Shown: piece after piece, positions 1 to 4,265 of the stretch
Layout: each line of letters starts with the position of its first letter
How positions within the stretch are numbered: the stretch's first letter is position 1
Origin: Gammaproteobacteria bacterium
Lineage (GTDB): Bacteria > Pseudomonadota > Gammaproteobacteria > Granulosicoccales > Granulosicoccaceae
Assembly (NCBI GenBank): GCA_019634245.1
Contig: JAHQVR010000061.1
Span: 1 to 5,708, forward strand
DNA: 5,708 bases
Direction of reading: 5' to 3'
The notes under the pieces: model-generated
The model's input: the letters and a program-made list of their open reading frames with translations, nothing else
Told to the model about the DNA's origin: nothing
Databases searched by the model: none
Program-made: the position numbers and the translations under genes

Positions 1-153
1 ACTATCATAGCGGCCTGGCATCAAAGACAACAGCTGTTTAGACACTGGAGTTGTTTTGATGCCAGCCTCGGGAAGCCGCCCGAACCCGATGAAGCCGTCG
101 AATCAAGATTAGACGAAAGCGAATTGGGCTCAGGTCGCCCGCGCGTAGCTTAA
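1..153 (+). CDS. Possible 3' end of a convergent gene, product unknown (partial)
   Basis: Plus frame 1 is open from the window edge to a TAA at 151-153 and gives 50 residues with no start in view. The tail is acidic and rich in Pro and Ser (PPEPDEAVESRLDESELG), as in a disordered C-terminus. I recognise no family. If real, it converges on the sugar kinase and the two stops overlap tail to tail by 24 bp. Against it: 50 codons can stay open by chance, and a strong inverted repeat occupies 15-65 within the frame. The minus strand of 1-129 shows nothing better. Confidence 0.3.
   Translation, partial: TIIAAWHQRQQLFRHWSCFDASLGKPPEPDEAVESRLDESELGSGRPRVA
15..65. repeat. Imperfect inverted repeat downstream of the kinase gene
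   Basis: The arms CTGGCATCAAA (15-25) and TTTGATGCCAG (55-65) are exact reverse complements. After one unpaired G at 26 the match continues as ACAAC (27-31) with GTTGT (50-54). That gives 16 paired bases around an 18-base centre. The left arm runs into a separate 10-bp palindrome, AACAGCTGTT (29-38). It lies about 65 bp beyond the kinase stop, so it could be a transcript-end hairpin of the aldolase-kinase unit. No T-tract follows on either strand, so it is not a classical intrinsic terminator. A protein-binding site is the alternative. Confidence 0.6.
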
Positions 154-1125
154 GCATTGTTCAACAGTTCGAACAGATCCCACCGTTGTCGCGCTGTGTA
201 AGCTGGTGGCGGCTGCAGCATGAGCTAATTCGATAGCATCTTCGATAGGCCAGGATTCGTGTAACCCATAGAGTAAGCCTGCGGTGAAAGCATCGCCAGC
301 CCCAACCGTCCCCACAAGTTCCTCCTTGGGTACATAGACTGACTCAGTCATTATCGTTTTCTTGTCTCGTTGGACGCAGACACTACCCGCTGGAAAATGC
401 ACCACCACAGTGTGCATCGCTCCTAATTTCATTATTTCAACGGCTGCTTGTTCACACAAATCTTTTTGGGCTTGCCCCCCTGAGAGGGTTTCAATTCCTG
501 CCAACCCACCAATTTCTTGATCGTTGACAATTAAAGTATCCAGGTATGGAAGGCAGGGCAAACACAGTTGTCGATTACGCTGAGGATCAATGGTTACCAG
601 TTCAATATTAGTGTTTAGCCCTGCGGCTTTTGCCTTCTTTAATACACTGACCCAACCATTTGTATCGTTGTGCCACGGGCTATCAAGAGTGGCATGTACT
701 CCAAGCAAGCCCAGGTGCAGCCACTTGGCTGGTGTGTCTTCGAAATCAAAGTGATCTGGTGTGAGTGCGTCATTAGCGCCCGCATAATGAAAAAAAGTTC
801 GTTTTGCGCTGGATTGGACACTCATGACGTCAGTAAACGAAGTGCCGTGGTTATTCGTTCGAATCAGCCCGGTGGTGTCTATTCCTTTTGATTGTGCTTG
901 TTCGAAAAGGAAATCGCCTTCCGCGTCTAAACCAATCAGTCCCATCCCATAGACAGGTAGAGCGGGATCAAGGCTTTTTAGATCCATACTGACGTTGTGA
1001 GCCGAACCACCCCCTTGGTGATCCTGGCTGATAATCTGCGCCAGAGATTCTTCTGCTGGCCATTGGTTAATTATTTTTATTCTGTCAAAGGTCCAGCAGC
1101 CAGCGCAAATGATTCCACGATCCAT
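130..1125 (-). CDS. PfkB/ribokinase-family sugar kinase
   Basis: This 331-residue protein has the length and layout of the PfkB (ribokinase-like) family: cytoplasmic ATP-dependent kinases that phosphorylate a hydroxymethyl group of sugars, sugar acids or nucleosides. Visible landmarks are the N-terminal substrate-binding stretch GGGSAHNVSMDL (38-49), the NDQE match to the family's N-x-x-E metal/phosphate motif (201-204), and the C-terminal signature GTVGAGDAFTAGLLYGL (272-288) with anion-hole GAGD and catalytic base Asp278. The position before the signature Thr is usually Asp (D-T-x-G-A-G-D) but here is Gly272. The ATG at 1123-1125 is the first possible start, because an in-frame TAG lies five codons upstream. 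No good ribosome binding site is seen, but a small ORF ends 5 bp before the ATG, so coupled translation is plausible. An aldolase-like gene lies upstream on the same strand. This suggests a substrate that is phosphorylated and then cleaved, such as a ketose or 2-keto-3-deoxy sugar acid. Family call is firm; substrate unknown. Confidence 0.93.
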   Translation of the reverse strand: MDRGIICAGCWTFDRIKIINQWPAEESLAQIISQDHQGGGSAHNVSMDLKSLDPALPVYGMGLIGLDAEGDFLFEQAQSKGIDTTGLIRTNNHGTSFTDVMSVQSSAKRTFFHYAGANDALTPDHFDFEDTPAKWLHLGLLGVHATLDSPWHNDTNGWVSVLKKAKAAGLNTNIELVTIDPQRNRQLCLPCLPYLDTLIVNDQEIGGLAGIETLSGGQAQKDLCEQAAVEIMKLGAMHTVVVHFPAGSVCVQRDKKTIMTESVYVPKEELVGTVGAGDAFTAGLLYGLHESWPIEDAIELAHAAAATSLHSATTVGSVRTVEQCLSYARAT

Positions 1126-1130
1126 AGTGA

Positions 1131-1292
1131 CTACCAGGGGCTATTCATGAAACGCCGAAATACTTCACCGAACCCTTTGTCTGTAGTGAATTCTGGGACG
1201 GAGCGTAACAGACTGTATTGCCGACGGGGACGCCTGGTCTGAGCAGGATTCACTAAAGGAAAAGGAGGCGCGGAGGATTTTGGTGCTTTCAT
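1131..1292 (-). CDS. Small basic protein of 53 residues between aldolase and kinase genes
   Basis: This ORF fills almost the whole gap between two co-directional genes. It starts 12 bp after the aldolase stop (ATG at 1290-1292) and its TAG (1131-1133) ends 5 bp before the kinase ATG. The product has a Pro-rich N-terminal half (MKAPKSSAPPFPLVNPAQ), an Arg cluster TRRPRRQ (19-25) and an amphipathic-looking end, FGEVFRRFMNSPW (41-53). It has seven Arg, three Lys and only three acidic residues, with no Cys, signal peptide or membrane segment. I recognise no family. The spacing fits an operon gene, possibly an accessory protein or a leader coupling kinase translation. The ribosome binding site is weak (TGGA about 8 bases before ATG). 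A shorter plus-strand ORF lies antisense to it (1147-1242) and looks less natural. It could still be chance. Confidence 0.5.
   Translation of the reverse strand: MKAPKSSAPPFPLVNPAQTRRPRRQYSLLRSVPEFTTDKGFGEVFRRFMNSPW
1146..1172. repeat. Short direct repeat, copy A (upstream of kinase)
   Basis: The plus-strand sequence from CATGAAACG to CACCGAA matches copy B at 2377-2400 with 19 identical bases out of 24, apart from an extra CCG triplet. On the minus strand it encodes FGEVFRRFM near the end of the 53-residue ORF, about 20 bp before the kinase start. The triplet-sized gap would keep the frame. Confidence 0.4.
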
Positions 1293-1304
1293 GATTAATC
1301 CAGG

Positions 1305-2276
1305 CTAGGCCATCAGAACCGTTTCTGTGATACGACTGTCTTCGGAGAGCGAGCGTTGTGGTGTTATGTTGTGCTCTGCCAGATAGTTGTGATATTGGCC
1401 TACCGCGTCGAGCGGACTTAACGAACCACTGATGGTTTCGCGCATCAATCGAACAAGCTCCAGCGGTGCTTCGCTGAGATTGATTTTTCGACCGAACAGC
1501 GCCACCTTGGCACCGGCTTGCTCTGCCTGGTGGATTAGTTCAAAGGTATCTCGAGTAGTGCCAGCTGCACCGCCTAAAATGCCCACAATGAGATTGTTGG
1601 GATCATAGCTGCACAATTCATCCATTGCGCGATGTCCATTAAACTGTATTTTAAGAAACTGAGGTGCATCTACTTGGGTCACTCCTGCGACGGCCTTTAT
1701 GATCATATCGTTTATGTAAAAGCCAATCTCTTCGTGCCTTATGCCAATGTCAAATGCGGGGTTAAACACTTCTAAAAAGTGGCTCATTTTTTTTCGTGTT
1801 TCTAAGCGGAAGGATCGATAAGCCTGTAGAGATCGAAGGTCGGTATCAAGATCGTTGGAGAACGTCATGGAGTACAAACCCAGCTTGCAAAAAGGAAGCA
1901 CAGCATCTACATCTGCTGTAGCAAATGGTTGGGAGCTGCTTTCTCGATAGCGTGAGTGCCGAGCCATCCAGATGTCAGTGGTGTCGTTCATGCGTACAGC
2001 CGGGGTAACGGCGCTGTTATTGAAAATTCCGCGTGTATGGAGTGTTTCAGCCGAAGAAGCGGACATCAGCATGACATCGACCAGACCAGAAGCCGTCATG
2101 TGTTCCATGGCCTGTAAATAATCTGCTTTGGTTTTGGTCGAACCTTGTGTATCAGGCCCGGGGCATTGTGTGCCGAATGCCATATCGCCATCTTTAGCAT
2201 CGGCGATAATAAAATGCTCTGGAGAGTACTGCCCGGCCCGGATTGCTGTTAGCTTGGTATCCAGAGTTGGTTTCAT
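1305..2276 (-). CDS. Class I aldolase-like TIM-barrel protein (DhnA/LacD/DeoC superfamily)
   Basis: With the start at 2276 the protein has 323 residues. The frame stays open to an ATG at 2372, adding 32 residues without family character, and that ATG has GGAGG directly abutting it with no spacer. The 2276 ATG has GGAAG 10 bases upstream and opens the sensible sequence MKPTLDTKLTAIRAGQY, so I prefer it. The C-terminal half resembles class I aldolases of the DhnA/FbaB and LacD type. FLKIQFNG supplies a candidate Schiff-base Lys (209 from the 2276 start). VGILGGAAGTTRDTF matches the Gly-Gly strand end, and GAKVALFGRKINLSEAPLELV matches the phosphate-binding 'GA..v.fGR' segment and following helix. 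The N-terminal strand FIIADAKDGDMAFG and the strand VDVMLMSA also fit the barrel. Likely role: reversible cleavage of a phosphorylated sugar, probably the product of the downstream kinase. The exact subfamily and substrate are not recognised, and a non-aldolase member of the fold is possible. Confidence 0.7.
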   Translation of the reverse strand: MKPTLDTKLTAIRAGQYSPEHFIIADAKDGDMAFGTQCPGPDTQGSTKTKADYLQAMEHMTASGLVDVMLMSASSAETLHTRGIFNNSAVTPAVRMNDTTDIWMARHSRYRESSSQPFATADVDAVLPFCKLGLYSMTFSNDLDTDLRSLQAYRSFRLETRKKMSHFLEVFNPAFDIGIRHEEIGFYINDMIIKAVAGVTQVDAPQFLKIQFNGHRAMDELCSYDPNNLIVGILGGAAGTTRDTFELIHQAEQAGAKVALFGRKINLSEAPLELVRLMRETISGSLSPLDAVGQYHNYLAEHNITPQRSLSEDSRITETVLMA

Positions 2277-2361
2277 GGCGTGGTGGCTTCCAATAGACAG
2301 ATTATTTGAGACCAGACCAGTATACCTAACCGCTACGTTAGATATGGATGAGTCAATTTGA

Positions 2362-2529
2362 TTACAGAGCATCCTCCATGAAGCGAAAGATCACACCGAA
2401 GTATGAGGCTCGGCGACTTCTCACCTTAAGGGATGCAAAAGAATTCGACACATTCAAAATCCGAGCAGGAAAGGAATTGGGTTGGAATACAGATGAATGA
2501 CCCAGGCGCACAGACGAAATCATTCCCAT
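2362..2529 (-). CDS. Doubtful 55-residue ORF upstream of the aldolase gene
   Basis: The minus frame opens with two ATGs (2527-2529 and 2521-2523) and ends at TAA 2362-2364. Its last codons overlap the upstream alternative ATG of the aldolase frame at 2372. The product is Ser- and Arg-rich and ends in FGVIFRFMEDAL, resembling the end of the 53-residue ORF before the kinase (FGEVFRRFMNSPW), and the DNA there is alike too. The start has no good ribosome binding site. A competing plus-strand ORF of 40 codons (2378-2500, starting MKRKITPKYEARRLL) covers the same DNA and has a more ordinary, charged composition. I cannot decide which strand, if either, is coding. Confidence 0.22.
   Translation of the reverse strand: MGMISSVRLGHSSVFQPNSFPARILNVSNSFASLKVRSRRASYFGVIFRFMEDAL
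2377..2400. repeat. Short direct repeat, copy B (upstream of aldolase frame)
   Basis: The plus-strand sequence from CATGAAGCG to CACCGAA is the partner of copy A. On the minus strand it encodes FGVIFRFM at the end of the doubtful 55-residue ORF and lies just before the upstream aldolase ATG at 2372. Both copies thus sit directly ahead of the first ATG of a minus-strand gene frame. It may be a duplicated leader or ORF end, or coincidence. Confidence 0.4.
2378..2500 (+). CDS. Doubtful 40-residue ORF, possibly a gene remnant
   Basis: ATG at 2378-2380 to TGA at 2498-2500 gives a charged, helix-prone peptide (starts MKRKITPKYEARRLLTLRDA). Beyond the TGA the same frame stays open for 21 more codons, including DEIIPMMRQPLGDQTECG, until TAA at 2564-2566. 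The two parts could therefore be one short gene broken by a stop. No Shine-Dalgarno sequence precedes the ATG, where the bases are CATCCTCC. It would diverge from the aldolase gene with a spacer of about 100 bp if that gene starts at 2276. No family is recognised. Confidence 0.2.
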   Translation: MKRKITPKYEARRLLTLRDAKEFDTFKIRAGKELGWNTDE

Positions 2530-2773
2530 GATGCGGCAACCATTGGGTGATCAAACCGAATGCGGGTAAGTATCTGGGATACTCCATTGAGGGGGCTGAC
2601 TACTAACCGTAGCAACAAGACTTGCATGTGCTGCAATCGCCCTGAAAATTGCGGAGCGACAAGCCACCGCAACAGACGCTCCTGGATGGGGGGAGGAGAT
2701 AAATCCACATTAGTTAGCAAAGTCGACCTATCAGCGCGGTGAGATGTAAAACTTGTGTGGGCAGTGGACGTTG

Positions 2774-4114
2774 CTAAGACTCTTTAGGTTTGAGCCAGTC
2801 GATGAGTGGGGCTAACGGGCTATAGTTTTCCTGAAGTTCGTTACGAACTGGGTCATACAGCGCTCCACCCGTATCGTGTACATCTTCTACAGCATCACCA
2901 CCTCCTGTTACCACACGTTGCACAAAAGAGGTATCTGCAAGCCTGCCGAAGAATCCGTCTTCATCTACGCCCCATACCGGGTTATCGACAGCGCCTTTTT
3001 CTGAAGAGGGGCCATACGGACCAGAGGTAGCATCAAGTTCTCCAATCTCACCCCAACGAACACCCTTGTTACCTTCTGACGGATACCACGACTGTGCGGT
3101 GACATCTTGAAGGCCGCCCCAGTTGGTGTATATGACAGCGTCGTCCAATCGTCGGAACGGTACGTTGTCGGGATTCTGTACGGTGTGATCTTTGAAGACT
3201 TCAACTTCAGTATCGTACACACCAGCCTCAGGGAAGGCAGCGTGCGAACCCGCAGCGACATAGATCACCGGTCGCCCGGTGAGTGGATCTGCGATGTCTT
3301 CTACGGGTACGTCGGTTCTATGACCGTGCGCACTCAAACGTGCAGTAGTTGGTTCGAAAGTTTCGGGGTCCAGCTCCAGAGTAATGCGTTCCCAATCACC
3401 TTCGTGATTTTGCACAGTAGGGCCGTCGTTGTAAGCATAAAACACAAAGTAGGTCAAAGTTGGTGAGTCGCTCTCCAAATCCAAATCATAATACAGCGGT
3501 GCGGGATCATCTTGGCCTCGACCAAGCTCGTAACGTTGGTCGTTGTCTAGATCCAAAAAATAGTTATCGGGTGCATCAGCGAAGTCGGCCCCGGTAAAAT
3601 CGTCACTGGTATCATCATTGGTATTGTTGCCGTGCTGGTTGTCAGTCCACCAACTGACATCCTCTCGCAATCGTGAGTTCTCTATAAAGTCATTTGCTGA
3701 AGCGGGCAGGTTATCGTTCGAGCCTTTAGGCAATACGAGAATCGGGGCATAGCGTTCTGCCAATTTCCTTTGATCGGCTTCGCTATTTACTGGATCCAAG
3801 ACCGGCTCTGGCTCCGGTCTATACTGAGATCCATAGCCGCCAGCAAACAATGGGAAGGCGCTGCCGGGGTGCGCCACCGGCGGTGCGTCGGTTGACGACG
3901 CACCAGAGTCTGTATGGTTATCAGAGACGGTGGAGATCGACGTACCCCTAAAGCTGCTGTAGTGATAAGGTGCAGGATAGTTTGATGCTGGCGCAGTCTG
4001 ATTCACCTCCGGTGTGTCCTGTTCCGCCGCCGTTTGCTCTGCTCTTACTTTTGCTGCTTCTTCCTGCAGGTAAGTCTGACCCCCATAGCCATAGGGATAA
4101 GCAATTCCGATCAT
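2774..4114 (-). CDS. Vps62-like domain protein
   Basis: From the ATG at 4114 the protein has 446 residues. The frame extends 22 codons further to an ATG at 4180, but that ATG lies inside a perfect inverted repeat. The 4114 start has AGG about 8 bases upstream and gives MIGIAYPYGYGGQTYLQEE. Residues from about 30 to 110 are Pro/Ser/Thr/Ala-rich and look disordered. The conserved part follows: ERYAPILVLPKGS, then TYFVFYAYNDGP, the hallmark HEGDWERITLEL, a Ser-Ala-His-Gly segment, PVIYVAAGSHAAFPEAGVY and a C-terminal WGEIGELDATSGPYGP with a later NPVWG. This order matches the Vps62/DUF946 family, known from yeast vacuolar protein sorting protein 62 and from many plant and microbial proteins of unclear biochemical function. 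No signal peptide or membrane helix is evident. An acidic Asp/Asn-rich insert (DNQHGNNTNDDTSDDF and after) lies between the first two conserved blocks. The gene diverges from the secreted RCC1-type gene, which may hint at shared control. Molecular role unknown. Confidence 0.85.
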   Translation of the reverse strand: MIGIAYPYGYGGQTYLQEEAAKVRAEQTAAEQDTPEVNQTAPASNYPAPYHYSSFRGTSISTVSDNHTDSGASSTDAPPVAHPGSAFPLFAGGYGSQYRPEPEPVLDPVNSEADQRKLAERYAPILVLPKGSNDNLPASANDFIENSRLREDVSWWTDNQHGNNTNDDTSDDFTGADFADAPDNYFLDLDNDQRYELGRGQDDPAPLYYDLDLESDSPTLTYFVFYAYNDGPTVQNHEGDWERITLELDPETFEPTTARLSAHGHRTDVPVEDIADPLTGRPVIYVAAGSHAAFPEAGVYDTEVEVFKDHTVQNPDNVPFRRLDDAVIYTNWGGLQDVTAQSWYPSEGNKGVRWGEIGELDATSGPYGPSSEKGAVDNPVWGVDEDGFFGRLADTSFVQRVVTGGGDAVEDVHDTGGALYDPVRNELQENYSPLAPLIDWLKPKES

Positions 4115-4162
4115 GATCAAAACCTGTGCATCTATAAACTCATAACAGCCTATCTGATCAGC

Positions 4163-4190
4163 TAGGGTTTTTATATACATAAAAACCCTA
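4163..4190. promoter_or_regulatory. Perfect palindrome in the divergent intergenic region
   Basis: TAGGGTTTTTAT (4163-4174) and ATAAAAACCCTA (4179-4190) are exact reverse complements with only ATAC between them. It lies between the Vps62-like gene (start 4114) and the secreted RCC1-type gene (start 4266), 48 bp from one and 75 bp from the other. A site this symmetric between divergent promoters suggests a dimeric regulator binding site, or a hairpin in a 5' leader. The T-run sits inside the stem rather than after it, so an ordinary intrinsic terminator is less likely. TATA-like bases at its centre could also belong to a -10 element. Confidence 0.6.
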
Positions 4191-4252
4191 ATATTTACAT
4201 TTCTCTCTGGCGATAACGGGTTCGCTCAGGGATAATCGTGCAATCCGTTACC

Positions 4253-4260
4253 AGGTGGGG
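4253..4260 (+). promoter_or_regulatory. Ribosome binding site of the RCC1-type gene
   Basis: AGGTGGGG ends 5 bases before the ATG at 4266. It is the strongest Shine-Dalgarno-like match in the window and fixes the start, which is directly followed by a signal peptide. Confidence 0.75.
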
Positions 4261-4265
4261 TATTT

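Larger units (their letters stand above)
2373..2773. other. 400-bp stretch without a supported gene
   Basis: Between the aldolase region and the Vps62-like gene I see only short competing ORFs. One is a minus ORF with a TTG start (2720-2520, 66 residues), which has AGG 7 bases upstream and overlaps the 55-residue ORF by 10 bases. A plus ORF (2560-2742) lies antisense to it. A third, alanine-rich open stretch on the plus strand (from about 2599 to a TAG near 2712) has no start codon. This mixture suits decayed coding sequence or plain intergenic DNA. No tRNA, clear terminator or insertion sequence end was found. A weak 6-bp inverted repeat (2653-2658 with 2677-2682) is not convincing. Confidence 0.5.

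Noticed and set aside
670..891. Plus-strand ORF of 73 codons and a minus one at 639-821 within the kinase gene
   Set aside because: Both lie wholly inside the well-supported kinase gene in other frames and show no family features.
1147..1242. Plus-strand ORF beginning MKRRNTSP, superficially like the start of an IS3-type transposase OrfA
   Set aside because: The likeness stops after a few residues, there is no helix-turn-helix continuation and no terminal repeats, and the opposite strand offers a better-spaced ORF.
2128..2361. Plus-strand ORF antisense to the aldolase N-terminal region
   Set aside because: It is the antisense of conserved aldolase-like coding sequence and has no recognisable product.
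2653..2682. GGAGCG / CGCTCC inverted repeat as a terminator of the Vps62-like gene
   Set aside because: The 6-bp stem with an 18-base loop is weak, lies about 90 bp past the stop and has no T-tract.
2806..3466. ORFs on both strands (2806-3030, 2965-3261, 3107-3466) overlapping the Vps62-like gene
   Set aside because: The Vps62-like frame carries clear family motifs through this whole stretch, so these are by-products of its composition.
4208..4236. Possible promoter with GATAAT at 4231-4236 for the RCC1-type gene
   Set aside because: The matching -35 position (TGGCGA) fits the consensus at only about half its bases, too little to support a promoter call.
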